Assembly (NCBI RefSeq): GCF_018642165.1
Contig: NZ_JAHHZM010000002.1
Coordinates: forward strand, 62,001-126,000
DNA from: Echinicola shivajiensis
GTDB taxonomy: Bacteria; Bacteroidota; Bacteroidia; Cytophagales; Cyclobacteriaceae
Reading direction: 5' to 3'
Length of the DNA: 64,000 nucleotides
Part shown: positions 1 through 8,991 of the stretch, in pieces
Layout: the number at the start of each line of letters is the position of its first letter
Numbering within the stretch: position 1 is the first letter of the stretch
Program-made: the position numbers and the translations under genes
Notes under the pieces: generated by a model
The model's database searches: none
Told to the model about the DNA's origin: nothing
Seen by the model: the letters and a program-made list of their open reading frames with translations, nothing else

Positions 1-245
1 GAGTAAGCAATGGTTGTGGTATTTAAAAGTATCCCTGTCCAAAGAATCTGTGTTTTTATACCAGTTGAATTGGTTAAAATAACCTTTTCAAAGGTATCCC
101 TGAACACAGCCAATGACGAAAAGAAAACCATATTGGATTTTACGGATACATAAGATGCTCCTTCTGAAATAATTATAGCTTCTATTCCGAATAAAAGATT
201 ATTCGTTAGTGAAAGATTGAAATAATATAATGTTATTTTCTTCAT
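1..245 (-). CDS. Partial hypothetical protein, N-terminal part
   Basis: An ORF opens with ATG at 245-243 on the minus strand and stays open for 81 codons to the window edge. It begins Met-Lys-Lys and is followed by alternating hydrophobic stretches. I recognise no family. The open length is only moderately unusual for AT-rich DNA and no ribosome-binding site decides the start. It may be the first part of a real gene running off the window or a chance ORF in the intergenic region downstream of the sensor gene at 447. Confidence 0.3.
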   Translation of the reverse strand, partial: MKKITLYYFNLSLTNNLLFGIEAIIISEGASYVSVKSNMVFFSSLAVFRDTFEKVILTNSTGIKTQILWTGILLNTTTIAY

Positions 246-446
246 GGCTTATTGTTAGTACTAAGCTATGAAGTGTGGTTGGGGTAAAGTTTTAATTCTG
301 TTTCAAAAAATTATAATTTCAGATCAAAAGTTAGTGATAAAAGAAAAATGGCCCTTAAATGTTGATTTCAATCGGTTTCGGAGTTGTTTTTAGTGATTTT
401 ATACTTTCAATTATGTGCTATATTTTCAAATTTGTTCCAAAATAAA

Positions 447-3194
447 TCAAATTTGATGTTGTTGATCCCTAAACTCTGAAGGTGTAATACCAAAATGGTT
501 CTTAAATGCAGTGGAAAAATAAGCCGAAGTGGTAAAACCTACTAGATAGGCAATGTCAGCAATAGGAGAGTTCTCTTCAATGAGAAGATGTTTTGCCTTT
601 TTTAATCTTACTTTATTGATATAATCATTTACACTATATCCCAATAGTGCCTTTAACTTTCTGTATAGCTGTCCTCTTGAAAGCCCCATTTCCTCGCAAA
701 TTTCATGTACACCAAACTGGGAATTGGATATGTTTTTTTCTACTAGGGCAGTGAAGTTACTGACAAATTTTTTGTCTGGGGACAGTTTAGTGCTAGCAGT
801 GGTTTCGATAGGTAACTCATGGATATAATGTTCTCTTAATTTTTGCCTATTGGCTAAAAGCATTTTTATTCTCTCCAGCACCAATGTGAAGCTAAAAGGC
901 TTGGTGATATAATCATCTATTCCCAGTTTGATACCTTTTATGCGTTCCTCAATTCCTTTTTTAGCAGTTATTACGATGATGGGGATATGTGAAGTCCTGA
1001 TATCGCTTTTTAAGGCCTTAACTATATCAAACCCATTTTTCTGTTGGAGCATAAGGTCAATGGTGATTAAATCTGGGACTTGATCCAAGGCCTTGCTAAG
1101 ACCTGTCTCCACATTTTCAGCCTCTAAAATATTAAAGTATTGCCCTAACTGTTTACATAGGTAATCCCTTATGGGCTTTTCATCTTCAATCACTAAAATG
1201 GTGTTCTCTTTAGGTTCATTACTTTTTACTAAAGTTGGAGTAGGCTCAAAATCTTCAGAACTTATGTTTTCCTCAGAAAAATAGTGATGATATTCACCTT
1301 CTATTATTTCGGAAGCATTAAAGTGAGCTTTTCCATTTTTAAGGTGAATGGAAAATTTAGTCCCTTGTCCTTGCTGACTTTCAACCTCAATATGTCCATG
1401 GTGCAATTCAATCAATTCCTTGGATAAGGCCAAACCGAGACCTGAACCAGATTGGGAGAAGTTTTCCCCCTGATAAAATCTGTCAAAAATATGTTTGACA
1501 GATTCTTCTGACATTCCATCACCGGTATCTTCAACTTTAATTAGTACTTCATTTGAAAGAGACTCTTGATCTACTTTAATGATAATACTTCCTTTTTCAT
1601 GGGTGAACTTAAATGCATTGGAGAGTAGGTTAAACATTACTTTGTCCAGCATCATAGGGTCAAACCAAAGTTTGATGTTTCTATCTTCAGCTATTAATTT
1701 GAAAGTGGTTCCATTTTGCTTTGCTAATTTTTGGAAAGAAGACATGATTTCTTCCAAAAAAGGAACGATTTCATGTTCGGCAGCTTTTACTTGCATTTTG
1801 GCTGAATCCAATTTCCTAAGGTCCATCAATTGATTCACCAACCTTAGTAGACGCATTGAATTTTTTCTTATCAGTGAAAGGTCATTCTTGAATGGTGCAG
1901 CATCTTTATTGTTTAGTAGGTCTTCTACAGGTGCCTGTATCAAGGTGAGTGGAGTTCTGAACTCATGTGAAATATTGGTAAAGAACTCAAATTTTTGTTG
2001 AGTGGCTTTTTCAGCTTTTTGGGATAGTTCTAGTACCTTGTCTTTTTGTTCTGATATTTCCTTGTTTTTATTTTTTAATTCCTCATTGATCTCTTGTTTG
2101 TCTTTCAGGGATTTGAAAACATATACGAGTGAAATGATCGCTATTAGCAGTGTAAGGCCAAAACCAAATAAGAATGTTCTTTGGTTTTTATATATTTCCA
2201 TTTGAATATTGATCCTGTCCCTTTGACGGATAATATTATCTTGCTGATCAATGATTTTATCAGTTTGTTGTTTGATGATACGGACATTTGAAGAATCCAC
2301 CACAGCAGTTTGTAGGATATTTTCTTTTTCAAAATATTCACCTGTGAGGATATTATGTGCCACCTCGATGGACTTGTCGCCACCAGTAGGGTAAAAGAAG
2401 GTGGCATCGAGAACCTTATCGGTTACCGCCTGTATTCCTCCATATGGCCCCGGAAGGGCATCAACTCCCAAGAATCTTTTATTGTTGATGTTTATTGAAT
2501 TGCATATTTCATGTGCGCCAATGGCCATAACATCATTATGGCCAAAAATCAGATCAAATTCTGGAATGTTTTCCATTAATAAATGTTGCCTAAGCTGATT
2601 TTTGGCAGTGTCTTTTTCCCACTGTCCATTGATTTCAGTAACAATATTAATGTCTGAACCCTGAAATGCATTGAGCAATCCCCTGTGCCTTTCCACTGCA
2701 GGAGAACTGCCCTTTAAGCCCCAGATCTCCAAAATATCACCTTTGCCATTTAGCAGGTTTCTTATATACTGTCCAGCAGTGAATCCAACCTCATAATTAT
2801 TGCCACCTACATAGGCAGAATAAAGGTTTGAAGATGTTTTTCTGTCTACTACAATTACTGGTATGCCACTTTGGAAAACTTCCTCTACAATAGGGGTTAT
2901 GGGTGAAGACTCATTAGGCGATACAATTAATAGGTCAATTCCGGAATCTACCAATTCTTTTATTTGGCGGATTTGAGTTGTATTATCTCCTCTAGCATCC
3001 TTAATTTCAAGCTCCATATCTGGATAGAAGGACAATTCCCTGTACATTTCTTCATGCATGGCTTTTCTCCAAGCATCATTGCTTACACATTGAGAAAAAC
3101 CAATTTTATATTTTTTTGCGTTCTCTTTTGGGCCACAGGAAAATACTGTAGTCAGTAAAATAAATAAGAGACCTAAGCAAAGCGGAGATTTCAT
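447..3194 (-). CDS. Hybrid two-component system regulator with periplasmic sugar-binding sensor domain and AraC output
   Basis: This is a one-protein sensor-to-transcription regulator (HTCS type). The reading frame opens at 3263, but I prefer the ATG at 3194, because the protein then starts with a lipoprotein-like signal (hydrophobic run ending V-F-S-C). Numbered from 3263, the order is: a LacI/ribose-binding-protein-like periplasmic domain (about 52-325), a transmembrane helix (363-383), a coiled coil (385-425), HisKA with His433 in ISHEFRTPLT, an HATPase with the GSGLGLAL box (about 535-640), a receiver with Asp736 and Lys788, and a C-terminal AraC helix-turn-helix pair (about 835-935). Known relatives with this sensor type bind a free monosaccharide directly. 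The neighbours (SIS isomerase, GH20) suggest an amino sugar or other hexose signal; the ligand is inference. Confidence 0.93.
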   Translation of the reverse strand: MKSPLCLGLLFILLTTVFSCGPKENAKKYKIGFSQCVSNDAWRKAMHEEMYRELSFYPDMELEIKDARGDNTTQIRQIKELVDSGIDLLIVSPNESSPITPIVEEVFQSGIPVIVVDRKTSSNLYSAYVGGNNYEVGFTAGQYIRNLLNGKGDILEIWGLKGSSPAVERHRGLLNAFQGSDINIVTEINGQWEKDTAKNQLRQHLLMENIPEFDLIFGHNDVMAIGAHEICNSININNKRFLGVDALPGPYGGIQAVTDKVLDATFFYPTGGDKSIEVAHNILTGEYFEKENILQTAVVDSSNVRIIKQQTDKIIDQQDNIIRQRDRINIQMEIYKNQRTFLFGFGLTLLIAIISLVYVFKSLKDKQEINEELKNKNKEISEQKDKVLELSQKAEKATQQKFEFFTNISHEFRTPLTLIQAPVEDLLNNKDAAPFKNDLSLIRKNSMRLLRLVNQLMDLRKLDSAKMQVKAAEHEIVPFLEEIMSSFQKLAKQNGTTFKLIAEDRNIKLWFDPMMLDKVMFNLLSNAFKFTHEKGSIIIKVDQESLSNEVLIKVEDTGDGMSEESVKHIFDRFYQGENFSQSGSGLGLALSKELIELHHGHIEVESQQGQGTKFSIHLKNGKAHFNASEIIEGEYHHYFSEENISSEDFEPTPTLVKSNEPKENTILVIEDEKPIRDYLCKQLGQYFNILEAENVETGLSKALDQVPDLITIDLMLQQKNGFDIVKALKSDIRTSHIPIIVITAKKGIEERIKGIKLGIDDYITKPFSFTLVLERIKMLLANRQKLREHYIHELPIETTASTKLSPDKKFVSNFTALVEKNISNSQFGVHEICEEMGLSRGQLYRKLKALLGYSVNDYINKVRLKKAKHLLIEENSPIADIAYLVGFTTSAYFSTAFKNHFGITPSEFRDQQHQI

Positions 3195-3532
3195 TTGTCG
3201 AAAAAAGATTTTAGTTATCTGGGTTAATGAATTATCAACCTGCAAGCATGATAATTTAAACAAATATGCAAAATTAAAATCTAAGGAAACTTGAAAAAGT
3301 GATTGTGATTTATTGAGTAGGTGATTTAATAAGTGCTTAGATGTATGAAATATAGCCCATAAGACGAATAGCCAGTATACTAATTGTAAAAAGTGGTTGT
3401 GTGATCAGCAAATTTAGAATGCTGTAATTAGTACAAGATGAAAGCAAAAGGGGAAACAATCCATTGATTATCGCAGCTGCTTGACGTAGGATTGAAAATG
3501 AATAATTGATATAAAAGAAAGGTGGTCTAGAC

Positions 3533-4273
3533 ATGAAAAATGAAGGATTTAAGCGTTATAAAGAGCTTATTTTTAATAAACTCCAAAAAGCCTTTGAACA
3601 AGAAAAGGAAATACAGATAGCTGCAAAATGGATAACAGAATGCTTGAAAAATGATGGCTGGATATATACCAGCGGAACAGGGCATTCTCATATGTTTGCC
3701 GAAGAGATATTTTACCGTGCTGGTGGATTTGCTCGTGTAAACCCTATTTTGCCTCCAGAATTGATGTTGCATGAAAGTGCCTCCGAAAGTACCGAAATTG
3801 AAAGAAAGGAGGGATATGCATCAGAGCTTATGAAAAATTATCCAATCGGAGTGAAAGATGTATTTATCATCTCCTCAAACTCAGGAAGGAATGCAGTAAG
3901 TATTGAGATGGCGGCATATGCTAAAGAAAGGGGAGCTAAGGTGATTGCCGTAACTAATTACGCACATAGCTTATCTGTGGATTCTAGGCATTCTTCAGGT
4001 TTAAAACTTTATGAAATAGCAGATCTTTACTTTGATAATCATGGAGAAATCGGTGATGCAGCAATTGGGCTTGGGGATAAGCCTACAAAAGTAGGAGCAA
4101 CATCTACGGTGGTGGGAGTCGCATTGATACAAGCCATAATGGTTCAAACAGCTAGTTTATTATTTGAAGAGGGGATTACTCCCGAAATTTTTTCAAGTTC
4201 TAATTCAGATATTGGCGAGGAACAAAATATTTTGTTGATTAATAAATATAAAAAAGACGTTAAAAGTCTATAA
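3533..4273 (+). CDS. SIS-domain phosphosugar isomerase-like protein
   Basis: This 246-residue cytoplasmic protein has one SIS fold. It shows a GTGHSHMFAEE loop near residue 50, an SSNSGRN phosphate-binding turn near 118, and a GATSTVVG segment near 190. It resembles the family of 'sugar isomerase domain' proteins found with sugar-utilisation genes and is not a typical GlmS or GmhA. It is transcribed divergently from the sensor gene at 447-3194 and convergently with the GH20 gene. The likely role is handling of a phosphorylated (amino) sugar; the exact substrate cannot be read from the sequence. Confidence 0.75.
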   Translation: MKNEGFKRYKELIFNKLQKAFEQEKEIQIAAKWITECLKNDGWIYTSGTGHSHMFAEEIFYRAGGFARVNPILPPELMLHESASESTEIERKEGYASELMKNYPIGVKDVFIISSNSGRNAVSIEMAAYAKERGAKVIAVTNYAHSLSVDSRHSSGLKLYEIADLYFDNHGEIGDAAIGLGDKPTKVGATSTVVGVALIQAIMVQTASLLFEEGITPEIFSSSNSDIGEEQNILLINKYKKDVKSL

Positions 4274-4276
4274 TGC

Positions 4277-4318
4277 TTTAGACCATGTTTATTTTCAATT
4301 AAAATAAAGCGTCTAATA
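4277..4318. terminator. Weak hairpin between convergent genes
   Basis: An AT-rich inverted repeat (TTTATTTT / AAAATAAA inside AGAC / GTCT) sits in the 86-bp gap between the SIS and GH20 genes, where a bidirectional terminator would be expected. The stem is interrupted. Confidence 0.35.
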
Positions 4319-4359
4319 GGAATACTTAATTGAGACTTTGTTTTAAATAAAGGAATTGA

Positions 4360-6894
4360 TCAATCTATTTTGACTGAAACCGCCTTTCCAGTCCTATTTC
4401 CCACAGAAAAGACCCTTAAAACAGGTCTGCTATTCGGTTTTAGATTTATTGGTCCGAGATACTCTGGTGAGTTAAAACTGGGAGTTGATCCATCTAATGT
4501 ATAGCGTATCTTCATTTCAGGTAATTCAACATTGGCAAATAACTGGCCCTTTTTGATAATATATCCTGGTTTGGGTACTCTATAATTAAATCCTCCATAG
4601 ATTGTTTCCAATTGAGGAAGGACTTTTTGCCCCACTAAATTGACAAAAACGTTCCATTCATTCTTTCGTGCAGATCTCATTTCATGTTCTGTAGATAGCC
4701 CAGACCAAGTTGGATCACCTACCCATGCTCGTTCTAGGTATCCCAACATTTTGGGCAGGGTATAGTATTCTAGCATGTCAGCACCCTTAATGGTTTCTGT
4801 CCATACCTGACCTGAAACACCAATGATATTCCGTTTTCCTTTTGGGCTCAGTTTGGTGAAAGAAGCTTGAACTCCTTTCCAATCCCAGTCCTTTCCATCT
4901 ATGGTCTGATCATGGGAAAGATATAGTTTTCCAGGAACTGTTTTCCATGATTGATACATGTCAACCACACCACTCCACGTATGACCTCTATCATCGGGAT
5001 CCCAAGAGTAAGCCAAGTCAAAATAAAAATTGGCACTTGAACAAATCACTACCGGATAGCCAGCATTGGCCAGTTTATAGGCCATGTCCTCGCCGCCCCA
5101 ACCAGCTACTGCATTCCAAGCGTGAAGTCTCCAATTTTCATTTGAAAATTTTGGATTAGGGATCACTTCTTCTCCTTTATGGCTTTGGCCGATTTCTTCC
5201 CAACCGGCCATTTCTATATCATATTTCTGCAGGATGTCAGCAGTTCTGCTTCTAAAATAATCATTTAGATCATCCTGTCTTATGGTGGGATTATTGGATA
5301 GAAATTCATCACAAACAGGAGAAGCCGTCCAGACTCCATTGGGAACTTCATCTCCTCCAGTGTGCCATGTTTTTAAGGGAATACCTACTTCATCGTACAT
5401 TTTTTTTATGGATGAAACTAGTTTTTCATAAAATGAGTACGTGGATTCTAGACAAACACACATGGTGTTGTTTTTCTTGAAATTCTGCGCAGATAAATAG
5501 ATTGATTCATCATCAGGGTCGGCCAATCTATATTGTTCAGCCTCTTTCATTTTTCCTTCAGCTTTTAGTTTTTCATAGCGTTTTTCCATAGCTAGGACTG
5601 CTGCTTGGGAATGGGCTGGAACTCCCAATTCAGGGATGACCTCTATATGTCTTTCATTTGCATAACTGAGAATTTCCTGAAAATCATTTACTGAATAGTA
5701 TCCACTTCCATTTGGGCTTTGTTTAGGATCGGCATTTGATCCATAATAAGGCCATAAAAAATCTTTCTGATCGGATGAAAACCCTCTTCTACCGCTAAAT
5801 TCAACCAATTCAGGTAAGCCGGGGATTTCGATTCTCCAACCTTCATCATTAGCCAAATTGAAATGAAATACATTTATTTTGTACAAGGCGATCAGATCCA
5901 ACACTTTTTTTATTTCTTCCTTGGGTTGGAAGTTTCTAGCTACATCCAGGAAAAAGCCTCTGTATTCATAGGCAGGTTCATCTATTACTTCTAGTTGAGG
6001 TAAGATTATTTCGCTTGTGCCAGTAGACCAAAACTCTGGTTGCATCATTGCTAAAAATGACTGAACCCCATAAAATGCTCCAGCAGGACTAGTTTCTTTA
6101 ATTTCTACTAGATGTCCGTGGATCTTTATGCCATAGGCTTCATCTGCCAGACCTTTCTGCTTATTTATTTGTATTTCTATTAGATTTTTGTTTCTGGGAT
6201 TTTCCGGTAAATTTCCTTGGTTCATGCATTTGGTGAGAAAATTTATTTCATTAGAAAAATCTTGGTCTCCTGTTATTTTCAGTCTTACATTTTTGAAAAC
6301 TTGAGGTTCCCCGGTGTAGCTCCATGACTTTGGACTTGGAAGAAAAGGTGGTATTTGATTTTTTTCAAGAATCTTGAGGTCTTGGTTCACCTTATACATT
6401 TTCTCGGCGGTGGGCACGGGCAACTGATTGCCGGGCACCGAGGCAAATTCCTCAGGGCTCATTTCTGAAATTTGGTAATCAACAATCTCTGTAATTTCAC
6501 TATTTGCTTGATGTAAGACCAAGGCTTCTGGGGCATATGAGTTTTTTAAATATCCACCATTTGACCTGTAATGGATACTAATCTCTTCATCAGGTTTGAC
6601 TTGTGGAGTGATAGGATTACCTTCAAGTACAAAAAAGTCGCCCTGTAAATGAGTAATTTGAAATCCTGGAGTTAGGATTTCAGGCTTAACAGAAATAAAA
6701 ACATTATTGAAATATAGCTTCCAACCCTCATCCCATGAATTTTGCCCATTGTTTTTTAAGCTAATTTGGGCTTTATGAGTACCCTCATTTTCCAAACTAT
6801 TGGAGATCAACTCCCATTTTGCCGAGACTTGGGCATGTAGGCTACTTATAAATATTGACAAAAAAATCAGGGTGCTAGTAAATGGCTTTTTCAT
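4360..6894 (-). CDS. GH20 beta-N-acetylhexosaminidase
   Basis: This secreted or periplasmic exo-enzyme removes terminal beta-linked GlcNAc/GalNAc. The 844-residue protein has a Sec signal (1-21), an N-terminal chitobiase-type carbohydrate-binding domain (about 24-145), a GH20b domain (about 185-305), and a catalytic barrel from about 310. Visible signatures are YRGFFLDVAR (311-320), HFNLANDEGWR, and WHTGGDEV with the Asp515-Glu516 pair expected for substrate-assisted catalysis. The C-terminal module carries RYTLDGSTPS, as in chitobiase C-terminal domains. It lies near a sugar-sensing HTCS and a SIS isomerase, and its product GlcNAc would feed the NagB-type operon at 36.4-41.1 kb. No key residue is missing. 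Confidence 0.95.
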   Translation of the reverse strand: MKKPFTSTLIFLSIFISSLHAQVSAKWELISNSLENEGTHKAQISLKNNGQNSWDEGWKLYFNNVFISVKPEILTPGFQITHLQGDFFVLEGNPITPQVKPDEEISIHYRSNGGYLKNSYAPEALVLHQANSEITEIVDYQISEMSPEEFASVPGNQLPVPTAEKMYKVNQDLKILEKNQIPPFLPSPKSWSYTGEPQVFKNVRLKITGDQDFSNEINFLTKCMNQGNLPENPRNKNLIEIQINKQKGLADEAYGIKIHGHLVEIKETSPAGAFYGVQSFLAMMQPEFWSTGTSEIILPQLEVIDEPAYEYRGFFLDVARNFQPKEEIKKVLDLIALYKINVFHFNLANDEGWRIEIPGLPELVEFSGRRGFSSDQKDFLWPYYGSNADPKQSPNGSGYYSVNDFQEILSYANERHIEVIPELGVPAHSQAAVLAMEKRYEKLKAEGKMKEAEQYRLADPDDESIYLSAQNFKKNNTMCVCLESTYSFYEKLVSSIKKMYDEVGIPLKTWHTGGDEVPNGVWTASPVCDEFLSNNPTIRQDDLNDYFRSRTADILQKYDIEMAGWEEIGQSHKGEEVIPNPKFSNENWRLHAWNAVAGWGGEDMAYKLANAGYPVVICSSANFYFDLAYSWDPDDRGHTWSGVVDMYQSWKTVPGKLYLSHDQTIDGKDWDWKGVQASFTKLSPKGKRNIIGVSGQVWTETIKGADMLEYYTLPKMLGYLERAWVGDPTWSGLSTEHEMRSARKNEWNVFVNLVGQKVLPQLETIYGGFNYRVPKPGYIIKKGQLFANVELPEMKIRYTLDGSTPSFNSPEYLGPINLKPNSRPVLRVFSVGNRTGKAVSVKID

Positions 6895-7089
6895 TGAAAT
6901 TTAATCAAGGTATATTCCCAATCATAAAGCTTAGCTTTTAGGGAATAAGAGTGAATGACAATAAGTCAATAATCCCACAGATAATTATTCAATGGGATTT
7001 TACATATTACTCGAAAGATATGATTAAAGGCTATTCTATGGGCTATTTTGCTTATGGAATGAGGTGAGAGGGAGTCATGGGATATGAAA

Positions 7090-7131
7090 AATCCCCATCT
7101 CGGATTTGAGGTGAAATCTGAAATGGGGATT
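7090..7131 (-). terminator. Terminator of msrA-msrB
   Basis: A long imperfect inverted repeat (AATCCCCAT... / ...ATGGGGATT) lies 25 bp past the msrB stop. On the minus strand it is followed by a run of T. Confidence 0.7.
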
Positions 7132-7155
7132 GAAGTTTTTGAAAATATATATCAT

Positions 7156-7674
7156 CTATTTGGAAATAACCCCCAGCAATGGTTCGAAATCCAATGAAAC
7201 GGAATTCATGCAAAATCGCTTATGGGTGGGAGGCGGTCCATCATTGAAAATGTGGCCAAGGTGGGAATCACATCTTCCACAAAGTACCTCTATTCTTTGC
7301 ATTCCATGACTATTATCTTCCTTATAAATCACACTGTTTTTTCTTACAGCCTCGAAGAAACTTGGCCATCCACAATCACTTTCAAATTTGGCTTCTGAAA
7401 GAAATAGTTTATTGCCACATACCGCACAATAGTAGGTGCCTTTTGCATTAGCATTCCAATATTTCCCGGTGAATGCCCTTTCAGTGGCTGCCTCTCTGGC
7501 CACAGCATAAAGAAAAGGAGGAAGTATCTTTTTCCATTCTGCGTCAGCAACCTGAAGTTTGCTAGTATCTGTTCTAGAATAGTAGGGGTTTTCAACTTCT
7601 TTATTATTATTCTGTCCCATGCTACAGCCATAAAGAACAGTAAGTAAGAGGGCCAAAAGGATCAGTTTTTTCAT
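7156..7674 (-). CDS. msrB: Peptide-methionine (R)-S-oxide reductase, lipoprotein
   Basis: MsrB reduces the R-epimer of methionine sulfoxide in proteins. The 172-residue protein starts with a lipoprotein signal (LLTVLYGC, Cys17), so it should act in the periplasm on an envelope membrane. Zinc ligands are Cys83/Cys86 (CAVCG) and Cys132/Cys135 (CGRCDSHLGH). The catalytic Cys155 lies in RFCMNSVSL. It lies 36 bp downstream of msrA on the same strand, so the two form an envelope methionine-repair operon. Confidence 0.95.
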   Translation of the reverse strand: MKKLILLALLLTVLYGCSMGQNNNKEVENPYYSRTDTSKLQVADAEWKKILPPFLYAVAREAATERAFTGKYWNANAKGTYYCAVCGNKLFLSEAKFESDCGWPSFFEAVRKNSVIYKEDNSHGMQRIEVLCGRCDSHLGHIFNDGPPPTHKRFCMNSVSLDFEPLLGVISK

Positions 7675-7710
7675 AACAGATTAATTTTTTTGCTTACTTG
7701 GCGGAAAGGC

Positions 7711-8328
7711 TTATTTAAGTTTTTCTTTGAATACTTTTTTAAATTTCTCCAGTTTTGGAGTAATTACAAATTGGCAGTAAGGCTGATTTTTATTGAGCGC
7801 GTAATAATTTTGGTGGTAATCTTCAGCCACATAATACTCCCCGGCTGGAGATACCTCAGTGACGATTTTTTTGGGATAGATGTTTTCTTCTGTTAGTTTT
7901 TTGATATAATAATTGGCCTTTTCTTTTTGTTCTGCATTATGATAAAATATAGCCGATCTGTATTGGGTGCCTACATCATTTCCCTGTCTGTTCAACTGGG
8001 TGGGGTCATGGGAAATAAAAAAGGCTTCCAATAGCTCGTCATAGCTTATTATGTTTGGGTCAAAGATGATCTGGATAGCTTCAGCATGTCCAGTTTTTCC
8101 AGTACAAACTTGCTTGTAAGTTGGATTTTTGATCTTTCCGCCAGTATAACCAGAAATTACTTTGTTGACTCCTTCGAGTTGTAAAAATTGTGCTTCAGTG
8201 CACCAAAAACACCCGGCGGCAAAGGTTGCGGTGTCCCTTTCTGTTTGAAAAGGTGAATCTAATGTATTGGCTTTGCTAATAATTGTAGCTATAAAAAATA
8301 TAGATATGAAGGAGAGTATGATTTTCAT
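7711..8328 (-). CDS. msrA: Peptide-methionine (S)-S-oxide reductase, exported
   Basis: MsrA reduces the S-epimer of methionine sulfoxide. The open frame extends to 8370, but the ATG at 8328 gives a normal Sec signal (MKIILSFISIFFIATI...), so I take that start (205 residues). The active-site motif AAGCFWCTEA is present with the catalytic Cys near residue 40. It is followed by the family segments SGYTGG and the HDPTQLNRQGNDVGTQYRS region. It is first gene of the msrA-msrB pair; both are exported, which implies a periplasmic oxidative-damage repair role. Confidence 0.94.
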   Translation of the reverse strand: MKIILSFISIFFIATIISKANTLDSPFQTERDTATFAAGCFWCTEAQFLQLEGVNKVISGYTGGKIKNPTYKQVCTGKTGHAEAIQIIFDPNIISYDELLEAFFISHDPTQLNRQGNDVGTQYRSAIFYHNAEQKEKANYYIKKLTEENIYPKKIVTEVSPAGEYYVAEDYHQNYYALNKNQPYCQFVITPKLEKFKKVFKEKLK

Positions 8329-8462
8329 ATATTGACTTTTGGGGTGAATTGTCATGGATAGGGTTTGCATACCTTTTACAGTTTACTTTAGTATTCTATT
8401 ATTTAATACGACTAAAATGCCTTGAATGGTTCCTTTTCCAGAAATATAGGTCGTTTTTTAAC

Positions 8463-8660
8463 TTAATACAAAGAGGAAAAATTAATTAATATTAAAGCAA
8501 GGGATATGATCTTTGATTCTTGAAAAACTTCCCTGAAATTCTGTGAAGCAAGGTTTAGATGGTTTTCGACTGTCTTAGTTGAAATCCCCAGTTGTTCAGA
8601 AATTTCTTTATGGGATAAGCCTTTCATTCTGGAGATTTCAAATACCAATCTCCTTCTTTT
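8463..8660 (-). pseudogene. Remnant of an ECF sigma factor (region 4 only)
   Basis: The minus-strand reading reads KRRRLVFEISRMKGLSHKEI and then EQLGISTKTVENHL. This is a near-textbook ECF sigma region 4 helix-turn-helix followed by the hydrophobic C-terminus usual in Bacteroidota sigma factors. No ATG supports a start: the first usable start is TTG at 8648, and in-frame TAA codons lie just upstream (around 8667 and 8679). Regions 2 and 1 are absent. I read it as the decayed 3' end of a sigma gene, not a functional 61-residue protein. No anti-sigma (FecR) gene is nearby. Confidence 0.65.
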
Positions 8661-8991
8661 TGGTTCTTAAATTATTTAAAATGTTTAGAGTTTTCTTCAA
8701 TTTTAGCCATTTTGTAAATATTTAAAATATATAGTAGACCAGGAAATAATAGTTGAGTTTTTGAAAAATATTACTTTCTAATTCATAGTATTAAAGACGT
8801 TTTTAAACGTAATTATGAAATGATTTGTGTGCATAACTTTTAAACCAACACTCTAATGGAAAATTGAAAGAGATTTTGATTAGTTGGATTAATTAAATTA
8901 TGAAAAAATGGTCCCTTCCATGAAGGGGCTATTTTTCAATTATATTGGTGCTGTTTATTTTTAATTCAAAACTTTAATTAACATATAAGTC
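8661..8991. other. Gap with one orphan hairpin, no gene seen
   Basis: These 331 bases are AT-rich and carry no convincing ORF. They hold the eroded upstream part of the sigma remnant, a terminator-like hairpin at 8904-8936, and presumably the promoter of the DUF1080 gene. Confidence 0.5.
8904..8936. terminator. Orphan terminator-like hairpin
   Basis: An inverted repeat (AAAATGGTCCCTT / AAGGGGCTATTTTT, with wobble pairs) is flanked by A and T runs. No gene ends just upstream on either strand, so what it terminates is unclear. Confidence 0.5.

Noticed and set aside
3337-3534. 65-codon minus-strand ORF between the hybrid regulator and the SIS gene
   Set aside because: It overlaps the promoter and start of the SIS gene and looks like chance coding in AT-rich DNA.
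7016-7032. 17-nt match AGATATGATTAAAGGCT to 48983-48999 inside the 156-bp inverted-repeat element
   Set aside because: The match does not extend, the flanks at 7.0 kb lack the element ends, and one such match is conceivable by chance in AT-rich DNA.
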